Assembly: GCA_964525485.1 (NCBI GenBank)
Contig: CAZGHH010000015.1
Span: 1-22,735 of the forward strand
DNA length: 22,735 nt
Source: DAONBD01 sp964525485
GTDB lineage: Bacteria > Patescibacteriota > Gracilibacteria > UBA1369 > LOWO2-01-FULL-3
Direction: 5' to 3'
Shown here: piece by piece, positions 13,849 through 21,508 of the stretch
Numbering within the stretch: the first letter of the stretch is position 1
How the letters are laid out: the number at the start of each line of letters is the position of its first letter
Notes under the pieces: generated by a model
Told to the model about the DNA's origin: nothing
Seen by the model: the letters and a program-made list of their open reading frames with translations, nothing else
The model's database searches: none
Translations under genes and position numbers: made by a program

Positions 13849-15147
13849 CTAATCCGCTTTTACTATTTCCGGTCGGTAGATTTTGCCTCTATGAAATGAA
13901 ATGCTGAAAATCAGCCAAGCTATAAAGATTATGATTGATGCTATTATTATTGGAGTTTCAGGGGTGAGTTTTGCGGCGATGAATCCTGAAAGAAGGGTAG
14001 GGATTGTGATTGCGAGTGATGCGACACTGGAATTGATTCCGAGGATTTCACCTTGAACCTGAGGGCCTGCCGATCTACTGATTAGGGACGACATGTTGGC
14101 GTGTGAAAGCCCGTTTGACATTGCATAAAATGGCGCCAATAAAAAGAGTTGCCATGACGCGGTGAGTGTAAAATTCAATCCAATAAATATTGAAAGAGTA
14201 AGCAGTGTCACCATCAATATCTGATGCTCTTGAAATCTTTTTGTTACGATTCTTAATACCACGGCTTGGGCGATGATGATCCAAAATCCCGCATATGCAA
14301 AATAGTCTCCGATGTTGCCTTGTGTAAAATTAAATCTATCTATAAGTGAAACTGCGAAAAATGATGTGAAGAATGAAAATCCTCCTTGAAAGAAAAAATT
14401 TGTGGCAAGAAGGGCTCTCAAATGTTTCAAGGAAATGATCCTTTTAATGTTGTTGAAGCCTTTCGTGATTGTGATTTTTAAATCTTTATTTCTGTTTAAA
14501 TGCGTTTCTTTGAAGACGGTTATGATGAAGATCACATTTATCAGGCTTAATAAAGCGGCCGCTATAAACGGTGTTGTGGCTGTGAAATACGTGGAGACCG
14601 ATGGGTCTGATAATTTCCCTCCAATATACGGTCCGACAATCATTCCAAGTCCAAAAGTAGCCCCTATTAACCCGAAGTTTTTTGCTCTGTTTTCAGGTTT
14701 TGTTATGTCGGCTATCGCGGCCTGTGCTACTGAGATATTTCCGCCCATTATTCCGTACACCATTCTAGATACGAACAAAAGAGGTATATTTCTTGTGTAT
14801 ATTGCGATCGCGAACACGATGTATGAAATAAAAGTTCCTGATATTGATATGCCGAGTATTTTTTTGCGTCCGTATTTGTCTGAAAGTTGACCCAAAATCG
14901 GTGCTGAAAGAAATTGCATGAACGGAAAAATCGCGTTAAGAAGTCCGTATATTATATATCCGCTTTGGACTACGGTCATCGTGCCGATACTTGCGACTCC
15001 CGCGAGGAGGTAGTACTGAGATTCCGGATCGGCGAGTAGCATCGGCATGACCGGAATCAAAATCCCAACGCCGATCATGTCTATGAAAATTGTGAGAAGT
15101 ATTATCGGAAGGATTTTTCTTTGTTTTGGTGTGTCGAGTATTTGCAT
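13849..15147 (-). CDS. MFS exporter of the TetA/multidrug (DHA1-like) type
   Basis: This 432-residue major facilitator has about 12 predicted membrane helices. The first helix, FIDMIGVGILIPVMPMLL, is typical of TetA/Bmr-type antiporters. Motif A, GQLSDKYGRKKILG, is at 86-99 in the loop between helices 2 and 3. Antiporter motif C, ATFGLGMIVGPYIGG, is at about 163-177 in helix 5. It probably exports a drug-like or small organic compound by proton antiport; the substrate cannot be deduced. It diverges from yajQ, with 162 bp between them, in which I see no convincing promoter. A small basic ORF follows 17 nt after its stop. Confidence 0.9.
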   Translation of the reverse strand: MQILDTPKQRKILPIILLTIFIDMIGVGILIPVMPMLLADPESQYYLLAGVASIGTMTVVQSGYIIYGLLNAIFPFMQFLSAPILGQLSDKYGRKKILGISISGTFISYIVFAIAIYTRNIPLLFVSRMVYGIMGGNISVAQAAIADITKPENRAKNFGLIGATFGLGMIVGPYIGGKLSDPSVSTYFTATTPFIAAALLSLINVIFIITVFKETHLNRNKDLKITITKGFNNIKRIISLKHLRALLATNFFFQGGFSFFTSFFAVSLIDRFNFTQGNIGDYFAYAGFWIIIAQAVVLRIVTKRFQEHQILMVTLLTLSIFIGLNFTLTASWQLFLLAPFYAMSNGLSHANMSSLISRSAGPQVQGEILGINSSVASLAITIPTLLSGFIAAKLTPETPIIIASIIIFIAWLIFSISFHRGKIYRPEIVKAD

Positions 15148-15309
15148 GTATGGTGTTTGTGCGTTGCTATCTATTTTGTTGTGTTACGGTCTATCTTGTG
15201 GCGTTGGTTTTTCTTGGTGTATTTTTGGGGCTCGATTCTATTCTTTTAATTTTTTGAAAGCAAATGTAAGATGTGTAAGGTTTTTTTAATTATTTTTTAA
15301 TTCAAAAAT

Positions 15310-15807
15310 ATGGCTTCAACACATTCGATGGACATAGTTGTGCAATTCGATTTGCAAGAAATGAAGAACGCGATCGATCAGGCGCTCCGCGAGGCGACCA
15401 ACAGATATGATTTAAAGGATTCCAATGTGAAAATCGAGCTAAAGGAGGACAGTATCGTGTGGCTGGAAGCGGCAAATGATATGCATGTGCAGGCTCTATA
15501 TGACGTACTTTTGAAGAAAATGGTTGGGCGTGGACTTTCGCATAAAAATTTGAATGCCGGAAAGGTGGAAGACGCGAGCGGGATGAGAAGAAAACAGGAA
15601 ATAAAATTAGTTAAGGTACTGGATCAGGAAAACGCGAAATTGGTTTCGAAGATCGTGAGGGAGAAGTTCGCGAAGGCGAAACCTGTGATACAGGGTGATA
15701 CTGTGAGAGTGACTTCAGGATCGATCGATGAATTGCAGGCGGTGATCGCAGTGCTGAAGAGTGATCCGAGTATTACCGTACCGTTGGAGTTTGGGAATTA
15801 TAGGTAA
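15310..15807 (+). CDS. yajQ: YajQ family nucleotide-binding protein
   Basis: The 165-residue protein matches the YajQ/DUF520 family along its whole length: FDLQEMKNAIDQALREATNRYD near the N-terminus, then IELKED, a GLSHKNLNAGKVEDASG loop (76-92), IKLVKVLDQENAKLVSKIV, and VRVTSGSIDELQAVI near the end. Family members bind nucleotides or RNA, and a Xanthomonas relative is a cyclic-di-GMP effector, but the role here is unknown. The leader is AT-rich without Shine-Dalgarno. Its stop codon is part of repeat copy B, and a metallo-hydrolase follows on the same strand. Confidence 0.93.
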   Translation: MASTHSMDIVVQFDLQEMKNAIDQALREATNRYDLKDSNVKIELKEDSIVWLEAANDMHVQALYDVLLKKMVGRGLSHKNLNAGKVEDASGMRRKQEIKLVKVLDQENAKLVSKIVREKFAKAKPVIQGDTVRVTSGSIDELQAVIAVLKSDPSITVPLEFGNYR

Positions 15808-15852
15808 AGTCCGGGACTCTACTGTAAGGGGTAGTCAAGTTCGGGACTTTAC
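15804..15852 (+). repeat. 49-bp palindromic intergenic repeat, copy B
   Basis: It starts with GTAAAGTCCGGGACTCTAC (15804-15822), overlapping the yajQ stop, and ends with GGGACTTTAC. Its termini are perfect 9-bp inverted repeats (GTAAAGTCC with GGACTTTAC). Inside, GGACT can pair with AGTTC and CTAC with GTAG, so the whole element can fold as one long interrupted hairpin. Copy A keeps the GGAC/GTCC pairing with different bases, which hints at selection on structure. It lies between yajQ and the metallo-beta-lactamase-fold gene. Confidence 0.75.
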
Positions 15853-15872
15853 TAATATTTAATTGCAATTTT

Positions 15873-16490
15873 ATGGCTGAAGTAAAAGTTTTGTTGAGTG
15901 GATATTTGATAAAAGATTCTCCGAGTGGGATTGGAAGTTGTTCGACTGTTTCTTTGATAAAAACTCGCGGTCTTGATGGTAAAAATATAGTGATGGTAGT
16001 TGATCCCGGGACTGTGCAAAGTCAGAATTTGATTCGCGAGGCTCTTAAAAAAGAGGGGCTCCAAGTGAAAGATGTGACTCATGTTGGCATTACTCATTCA
16101 CACATGGATCACTTCCGAAATATTGGAATGTTTCCGAATGCTGTGAGTGTGGATTTTTGGGGAATTTGGACTGACGATGAATGTGTTTATTCGAATGAAA
16201 ATGAGATTATTGAAATAGGGGATGGATTGAAAACTGTGAAAACTCCGGGTCATAGTTATTGCAGTATTACTTTTTTGGTTGAGACTTCGCGCGCGAGAGC
16301 TGACGGCGAAATCTTTGATGCAAAAGTTGCTGTTTGCGGAGATGTTTTTTGGAAAGAGAATTATCCCGAGGTCGAAGACGATTCGTATGCAGGCGATCGA
16401 GAAAAATTAAAATTAAGTCGTAAAAAAGTTCTGGAAATGGCTGATTATATTATACCCGGACATGGAGATGAATATTGTGTGCCGGATTGA
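15873..16490 (+). CDS. Metallo-beta-lactamase-fold hydrolase
   Basis: The 205-residue protein has the full zinc-ligand set of the fold: THSHMDH (H75, H77, D79, H80), H127 in TPGHS, D157 in VCGDVF and H197 in PGHGD. The short length and single domain resemble MBLAC1-like or glyoxalase II-like hydrolases. It lacks a beta-CASP domain, so an RNase J/CPSF role is unlikely. The substrate is unknown; thioester, phosphodiester and lactone hydrolysis are all possible. Repeat copy B separates it from yajQ, and it has a short AT-rich leader. Its TGA stop shows TGA is not recoded in this genome. Confidence 0.85.
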   Translation: MAEVKVLLSGYLIKDSPSGIGSCSTVSLIKTRGLDGKNIVMVVDPGTVQSQNLIREALKKEGLQVKDVTHVGITHSHMDHFRNIGMFPNAVSVDFWGIWTDDECVYSNENEIIEIGDGLKTVKTPGHSYCSITFLVETSRARADGEIFDAKVAVCGDVFWKENYPEVEDDSYAGDREKLKLSRKKVLEMADYIIPGHGDEYCVPD

Positions 16491-16506
16491 TGTATATATA
16501 AAATAT

Positions 16507-16534
16507 TTGAATTTGTTTTTGATTGTTTTATAAT
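16507..16534 (+). promoter_or_regulatory. Promoter for the Asp-rich protein gene
   Basis: TTGAAT (16507-16512, 4 of 6), a 16-bp spacer and a perfect TATAAT (16529-16534) predict a start near 16541. An in-frame TTG at 16534 lies in the -10 box itself, so the ATG at 16567 is the start. Confidence 0.6.
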
Positions 16535-16566
16535 TGCTTCCTTTGTATCAACTAAACCAAGACGCT

Positions 16567-17001
16567 ATGAGTAAAGATGCTTTGGGGAATGGTATCCACG
16601 AAGATGTGCTTCCTGTTAAGCCTTTAAACGGAGAAACTATCGGACAGGCTTTTGGAAGAGCTTGCAGAGAGGAAATGGCTAGAAAAATTTTGGAGGGGAC
16701 ACCTTCTGATGGAATGGCAATTATAACTTCAGGTATAAGAGGGTTGGTTGCTGATAGAATTGCTGCTCAGAATGCGCAAAATCTGGGTGATTGTGGTGAT
16801 GATGGAATACATGTTGAAATTAATACTCATGGTGATCGTGGACTTGATGGTAATTTTGATGGAAGTTCGGATCTAGGTTCAAACACAGAAGATGCAGGTG
16901 TTGATGGAAGCTCCGACCATGACTCTGTCGATGTTTCAGATGATGTCGATCACTATGGTGATGATTCTTTCGACTGTGTTGATTCTGATCCCGGAATGTA
17001 A
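16567..17001 (+). CDS. Unknown protein with an Asp-rich tail
   Basis: This 144-residue protein matches no family I recognise. Residues 1-70 look folded and partly helical (TIGQAFGRACREEMARKIL, then a short hydrophobic stretch MAIITSGIRGLVADRI). Residues from about 75 onward are low complexity, with about 20 aspartates in the last 70 residues plus many Ser and Gly, and three DG pairs (DGNFDG, DGSS). The tail is probably disordered and could bind divalent cations or mimic nucleic acid charge. I see no clear EF-hand or dockerin spacing. There is no signal peptide. The start is set by the promoter. The gene is convergent with the next, only 5 nt apart. Confidence 0.6.
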   Translation: MSKDALGNGIHEDVLPVKPLNGETIGQAFGRACREEMARKILEGTPSDGMAIITSGIRGLVADRIAAQNAQNLGDCGDDGIHVEINTHGDRGLDGNFDGSSDLGSNTEDAGVDGSSDHDSVDVSDDVDHYGDDSFDCVDSDPGM

Positions 17002-17006
17002 TTGAT

Positions 17007-17231
17007 TTACTTCCTTTTTCCTCCGGTTTTTTTTCCGAATATGAATATATAAAGGATCTCCAGAATTCCCACTGTGTTTAAAAGTAAAATAACTATAAAC
17101 CACCGTTTACTGCCGTTTCTTGCGGCTTTCCATAGTGCTATTCCGTCCCAAACCATACTCCATATCATTAATGGGACTATCCATATCATGTTTGCCTGGA
17201 AGTAAGCTTGCATTGTGATTTCGTTTGGCAT
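17007..17231 (-). CDS. Small two-helix membrane protein, DUF5652-like
   Basis: The 74-residue protein has two predicted membrane helices, about 14-34 and 44-66, joined by the basic loop KAARNGSKRW, and ends in a basic tail, GKKTGGKRK. The pattern ALWKAARNGSKRWFIVIL followed by LNTVGILEILY resembles the small DUF5652 proteins found in CPR bacteria and archaea, whose function is unknown. The tail suggests a cytoplasmic C-terminus. It lies 21 nt after the stop of the radical SAM gene, so the two are probably co-transcribed. MQAYF at residue 7 is an alternative start. Confidence 0.7.
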   Translation of the reverse strand: MPNEITMQAYFQANMIWIVPLMIWSMVWDGIALWKAARNGSKRWFIVILLLNTVGILEILYIFIFGKKTGGKRK

Positions 17232-17252
17232 TTTTGTGTGGTTAAATGTTTT

Positions 17253-18212
17253 TTAACTGTGTCTTTGATTGTACCACATTACCGGGATTTTCCCTTTTCC
17301 TTTTGGTTGTTCGATCATAAATTCCGGTATACAAATGCCTGATAAATGTCCACGAAGTGAGTCGTAGATTCGACGGGCCTTTGGAAGCGGAACTGCGAAA
17401 TGTGATGTACCTGTGGCCGGATCGAGCTGATGGAGATAATATGGTTTGATACCGATTTGGACGAGCTGTCTGAATAGATCTGATAGCGTTTTTGCTGAAT
17501 CATTTACTCCTTTTAATAAGACTGACTGAGAGAGCGTCATAATGTTTTTGGTGTTTAGATTTTGCACCACTGTTTCGAGGTCTTTTGTGATTTCCCGTGG
17601 ATGGTTTATGTGAATTACACAGATTATTTTTTTTGATTTTGGTGCGTGAGTAGTTGCAGTATTAGTGCGCGTTGTTGCTTTGAAATTGACTGAGGATTTT
17701 TCCAGTTTTTGATCTGTAAATTTTGCTAGGAAGTTTAGGAACTTTTTTGTAATTCTTTGTGGTGCCACTACCGGAACTCTAGTGTGTATGCGAATGACTT
17801 TTATGTGTGGAATTTTTGAAAGTTCGACAAAGATTTCTTCAATTTTTGTATCTGGCAATATTAAAGGATCTCCGCCTGACAGAATAACTTCCCAAACTTC
17901 TTTGTGTTTTTTTATGTATGTGATGGCTTTTTTGAGGTCAAAAGTCGATTCATTTAGGATGTTTTTGCGGAAGCAAAATCTGCAATGGATAGCGCAATTG
18001 TTTGTGACTTTTAAAAGGACGCGATCAGGATAGCGATGTATAAGTCCTGGGGTTTTTTCGTGTACCGCGTCAGCGATTGGGTCGAAAAGTTCGTGAGGTT
18101 TGCGAATGTTTTCTTTTTTTGACGGGATCGCCATTAAATAAAGTGGATCTTTAGGGTTGTTAAAATCTATTAATTTTAAATAATGTTCCGGGATCAATTT
18201 TGAGAAACTCAT
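17253..18212 (-). CDS. KamA/EpmB-like radical SAM aminomutase
   Basis: The 319-residue protein carries the cluster ligands C73, C77 and C80 in CAIHCRFCFR, SGGDPLIL (112-119), RIHTRVPVVAPQRIT (141-155) and YYLHQLDPATGTSHF (258-272). All are characteristic of lysine 2,3-aminomutase and EpmB, which isomerise lysine using PLP. K308 in GKGKIPV is the likely PLP lysine. It is shorter than KamA (about 415 residues) and near EpmB length. A stretch of about 30 residues rich in Thr, Lys and Asn (about 165-195) appears inserted ahead of KKIICVIHINHP. No EF-P or epmA gene is in the window, so free lysine and EF-P lysine are both possible substrates. Confidence 0.88.
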   Translation of the reverse strand: MSFSKLIPEHYLKLIDFNNPKDPLYLMAIPSKKENIRKPHELFDPIADAVHEKTPGLIHRYPDRVLLKVTNNCAIHCRFCFRKNILNESTFDLKKAITYIKKHKEVWEVILSGGDPLILPDTKIEEIFVELSKIPHIKVIRIHTRVPVVAPQRITKKFLNFLAKFTDQKLEKSSVNFKATTRTNTATTHAPKSKKIICVIHINHPREITKDLETVVQNLNTKNIMTLSQSVLLKGVNDSAKTLSDLFRQLVQIGIKPYYLHQLDPATGTSHFAVPLPKARRIYDSLRGHLSGICIPEFMIEQPKGKGKIPVMWYNQRHS

Positions 18213-18259
18213 TGTTTGGTATTTTGAAATATTTTGATGTTTCGATCCGTGTAAGCCGG

Positions 18260-18287
18260 AGTTTAGACCACTTTATCTTGAAGTCAA
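18260..18287 (-). promoter_or_regulatory. Promoter for the radical SAM gene, overlapping the divergent promoter
   Basis: On the minus strand TTGACT (18287-18282, 5 of 6) and TAAACT (18265-18260, 4 of 6) are 16 bp apart. The predicted start is near 18253, about 40 nt ahead of the ATG. Its -35 overlaps the -35 of the plus-strand promoter. Confidence 0.45.
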
Positions 18288-18307
18288 TGTTTGAGATGGA
18301 GTATATT
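18278..18307 (+). promoter_or_regulatory. Promoter for the unknown 172-residue protein
   Basis: TTGAAG (18278-18283, 4 of 6) and TATATT (18302-18307, 5 of 6) are 18 bp apart. The predicted start near 18314 leaves about 15 nt of AT-rich leader. Confidence 0.5.
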
Positions 18308-18328
18308 TTTCCCAATTAAATTTTCTTT

Positions 18329-18847
18329 ATGAAGGTTCACGAAGATTTTACAATTCCCGATCAAAATCAAATTGCTAATGCGTCTTTCGCAGAGCCAAAT
18401 TTTGCAAATGGGGCAAATAAATGTATAGCAGCCCCTTCTACGGATTTGAATGTTTTGCAAAGGACTTTTCAATATGGAGTTGATGTTATGCGGTCAGATG
18501 ACCCGACCGCTCTTCAAAAAATGATTCGTTTTGCTGTAAATAGTGTTGTAAAGACCAGGGAACAGATCTTGAAATTTGGGAATTTTGCCATACCCCTGAT
18601 CGTGGCTTATAACGCCGGTAAGGTTTTTTTGGCGACTCAATACGGAGAGCCTGTTATGGATTTTTTAAATTTAGATGCAGAGACTCAAGAAACTTTTATG
18701 GAATCATCTGTTCCAATAATTTTGGGAACAAGTAAAACTATGTATGCCGGGATTTGGATTACTGCTGAAAAAGTTCGAGACACTTTGAAAGAGAGAGGTG
18801 GGCCATCGGTTGTTCTGAATGAATTTATCTCCGATGAGAGATCTTGA
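18329..18847 (+). CDS. Unknown 172-residue protein
   Basis: I recognise no family. The N-terminal 40 residues are Asn/Ala/Gln-rich and probably flexible. An amphipathic helical region follows, then two moderately hydrophobic stretches at about 84-103 (GNFAIPLIVAYNAGKVFLAT) and 127-146, which could be short membrane or buried helices. The C-terminal end is charged. There is no signal peptide, cysteine cluster or catalytic motif. It has its own promoter, overlapping that of the divergent radical SAM gene, and lies 74 bp ahead of the P-type ATPase. A link to either neighbour is not shown by the sequence. Confidence 0.6.
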   Translation: MKVHEDFTIPDQNQIANASFAEPNFANGANKCIAAPSTDLNVLQRTFQYGVDVMRSDDPTALQKMIRFAVNSVVKTREQILKFGNFAIPLIVAYNAGKVFLATQYGEPVMDFLNLDAETQETFMESSVPIILGTSKTMYAGIWITAEKVRDTLKERGGPSVVLNEFISDERS

Positions 18848-18921
18848 AATTTAATTTATCTGGTTTTGAGATGTGTGCTCTGATAAAATTGGGGTAAACC
18901 CAAATTCCTAAATTTTTTATA

Positions 18922-21501
18922 ATGAATTACAAGGGGCTTACTTCTGCTGAGGCCAAGATTGTTTTGTTGAGAGATGGACATAACGAGTTGCCGTCTGAGG
19001 CGAAGAAAAGCGCTTTTAAGATCTTGTTGAATGTGCTTTTTGAGCCGATGCTACTACTGCTTCTTGCCAGCGGAAGTGTCTACTTTTTACTTGGAGAGAC
19101 TAGAGACGCTTTTATGTTGATGACTTTTGTTGTTGTGGTTATCGGTATTACTTTTTATCAAGAAAAAAAGACTGAAAAAACTCTCGAAACTCTTCGAGCA
19201 CTTTCCAGTCCGAAGGCGACTGTATTAAGAGACGGAAAGAAGATCACTATTCCTGGGAGGAATCTTGTGGTGGGGGATTTGGTGTATTTGCATGAGGGAG
19301 ATAGAATTCCTGCGGACTGCGTGCTACTAAAGTGTGAAAATTTATCTGTTGATGAATCTCTTCTCACTGGTGAGTCTATCGCTGTGAGGAAGGTTGAATG
19401 GGATGGGGTTGAAACTGTATCCAAACCTGGCGGAGATGATTTGCCTTATGTGTATTCCGGAGCACTTGTCGTGTCCGGGCACGGTGAGGCGAAAGTGATT
19501 GCAACAGGTGTAAATAGTGAAATTGGAAAGATTGGAAAGGCGATTCAAACAATCAAGGAAGAAGATACTTTATTGAGCAAAGAGACAAAGAAAATTGTGA
19601 AATATTTTATGGCTGTTGGATTGCTTCTATGTGCGATCGTTGTGGTTGTTGTTTGGTTTGTTGGCGGGGATTTGATGAAAGGTATTTTATCCGGTTTGAC
19701 ATTGGGCATGGCTGTTTTGCCTGAAGAATTTCCGGTTGTTTTGTTGATATTTATGACTCTTGGAGCGTGGAGAATTTCGAAAAGGCAAGTTCTCACCAGG
19801 CGTGCGGCTGCTATAGAAACTCTGGGTGCGGCGACTACTCTTTGCGTGGATAAAACCGGGACGATTACTATGAATAAAATGCAGTTTTCAGAAATTTTTG
19901 CAGATGGTGAATTTTTTAATATTGATCTTAAAAAGAAGCGAAATGGTTTACCTGAAAAATTTCACAGTTTAATTGAATACGGGATTCTTGCGAGTCAGAA
20001 AGACCCATTCGATCCAATTGAAAAAGAATTAAAAAAATCCGGTGATTTTTATCTGACCGGGACTGAGCATATTCATGAGAGTTGGACTGTTGTGAAGGAG
20101 TATCATATTTCAAAAGAGCTTGTTGCATTGTCATATGTGTGGACGTCTCCGGATAAAAAAGATTTTGTCATTGCTTCAAAAGGAGCGCCTGAAGCGATAA
20201 TTGATCTTTGTCATTTGCCGAAGAAAAAAAGAGAGGAGGTTTTGGAGAAAGTTTCTGAAATGGCCGAGAGAGGGTTGCGTGTTTTGGGAGTGGCGAGAGC
20301 TTTATTTAAAGGTGCTACATCAAAAAGTGGGAAGAAAAATTCTGCAAAATTACCGCAAAATCAGCATGATTATGATTTCGAATTTGTTGGGTTGATCGGG
20401 TTCGTGGACCCTGTGAGGCCGTATGTAGTTCAGTCTCTTCGTGAGGCTTATGGAGCTGGGATGAGAGTCGTGATGATTACCGGTGATTACCCTGGGACTG
20501 CGCAGTTTGTGGCCAGAAAAATCGGATTGAAGAATCCTGATCGATATATGACTGGTGATCAATTAAGTGAATTGAATGCGAAACTTGGGAATCATGAAAC
20601 TTCTTTGGCTGAGCTTGGGAAAATTTTGGCTGATATAAATATTTTCGCGAGAGTTGTGCCGGAGCAAAAACTTCTGATCGTTCAGGCTCTGAAGGCTCAT
20701 GGTGAGATAGTTGCGATGACTGGCGATGGAGTAAATGACGCACCTACGTTGAAAGCGGCGCATATAGGAGTCGCGATGGGAGGGCGCGGGACGGACACGG
20801 CGCGTGAGGCTTCTGCTTTGATTTTGTTGAACGATGATTTTTCGTCTATTGTTGAGGCTGTGCGTCTTGGCAGAAGAATTTTTGATAATTTGAGGAAGGC
20901 GATGGGGTTCGTATTGTCTGTGCATGTGCCTATTGCCGGACTTTCTTTGCTACCGGTTTTACTTGGACTTCCTCCTGTTTTCTTCCCGGCACATATTGCT
21001 TTCTTGGAATTGATTATTGATCCATCTTGTTCGACAGTTTTTGAAGCTGAAAAAGAGGATGACGACATTATGAATAGGCCTCCGCGAAATTTGAAGCAGA
21101 GGATGTTAAATAAATCTATTGTTTTACTTAGTTTGATGCAGGGTTTTTCTGTGCTTGTCGTGAGTTTGGCAATTTACTATTTGGCAATTCGTAGGGGGCT
21201 TTCTGTGGATGAGGCGAGGACTCTATCTTTTGCTTCTTTGGTTTTCGCAAATATTATTATGATTCTGGTGAATCTATCTTGGAATAGTAGTATTTTTAAA
21301 ATTTTGCATGTTAGGAATAAGGCTTTGAATGTTGTTGCTATTGGGTCTTTGTTGGCTTTGTTTGCTGTTGTTTATGTGCCATTTTTAAGGAGTCTTTTCC
21401 ACTTCGCGGTTTTGTCTGCTACGGACCTCGGTATTGCTTTCGCGGGTGCGGTAATAAGCCTCATTTGGTTCGAGGGTGTGAAGAAGGTGAGGAGGTTTTG
21501 A
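18922..21501 (+). CDS. Cation-transporting P-type ATPase with PEEFP and ELIIDP motifs
   Basis: The 859-residue P-type ATPase is complete. The actuator motif TGES is at 149-152 and the phosphorylated aspartate is D310 in CVDKTGTIT. Nucleotide-binding KGAPE is at 420-424, TGD at 520-522 and the hinge GDGVNDAP at 601-608. The overall order follows P2-type Ca2+ pumps. The ion-site helix 4 reads PEEFP (267-271) rather than PEGLP, helix 5 has HVPIAG, and helix 6 has LELIIDPSCS (D700) in place of the Ca2+-ATPase NxxTD pattern. This matches a bacterial group annotated only as cation-translocating, so the ion is unknown. A possible extended -10, TGATAAAAT (18881-18889), precedes it. It ends 7 nt before the convergent tRNA gene. 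Confidence 0.92.
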   Translation: MNYKGLTSAEAKIVLLRDGHNELPSEAKKSAFKILLNVLFEPMLLLLLASGSVYFLLGETRDAFMLMTFVVVVIGITFYQEKKTEKTLETLRALSSPKATVLRDGKKITIPGRNLVVGDLVYLHEGDRIPADCVLLKCENLSVDESLLTGESIAVRKVEWDGVETVSKPGGDDLPYVYSGALVVSGHGEAKVIATGVNSEIGKIGKAIQTIKEEDTLLSKETKKIVKYFMAVGLLLCAIVVVVVWFVGGDLMKGILSGLTLGMAVLPEEFPVVLLIFMTLGAWRISKRQVLTRRAAAIETLGAATTLCVDKTGTITMNKMQFSEIFADGEFFNIDLKKKRNGLPEKFHSLIEYGILASQKDPFDPIEKELKKSGDFYLTGTEHIHESWTVVKEYHISKELVALSYVWTSPDKKDFVIASKGAPEAIIDLCHLPKKKREEVLEKVSEMAERGLRVLGVARALFKGATSKSGKKNSAKLPQNQHDYDFEFVGLIGFVDPVRPYVVQSLREAYGAGMRVVMITGDYPGTAQFVARKIGLKNPDRYMTGDQLSELNAKLGNHETSLAELGKILADINIFARVVPEQKLLIVQALKAHGEIVAMTGDGVNDAPTLKAAHIGVAMGGRGTDTAREASALILLNDDFSSIVEAVRLGRRIFDNLRKAMGFVLSVHVPIAGLSLLPVLLGLPPVFFPAHIAFLELIIDPSCSTVFEAEKEDDDIMNRPPRNLKQRMLNKSIVLLSLMQGFSVLVVSLAIYYLAIRRGLSVDEARTLSFASLVFANIIMILVNLSWNSSIFKILHVRNKALNVVAIGSLLALFAVVYVPFLRSLFHFAVLSATDLGIAFAGAVISLIWFEGVKKVRRF

Positions 21502-21508
21502 TTCTAAA

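Noticed and set aside
18889..18912. TTGGG/CCCAA inverted repeat before the ATPase gene
   Set aside because: Only 5 bp of stem and the T-run is displaced by several bases; too weak to call a terminator.
18918..18923. TATAAT overlapping the ATG of the P-type ATPase
   Set aside because: It overlaps the start codon, so it cannot drive this gene's full coding region; chance match in AT-rich sequence.
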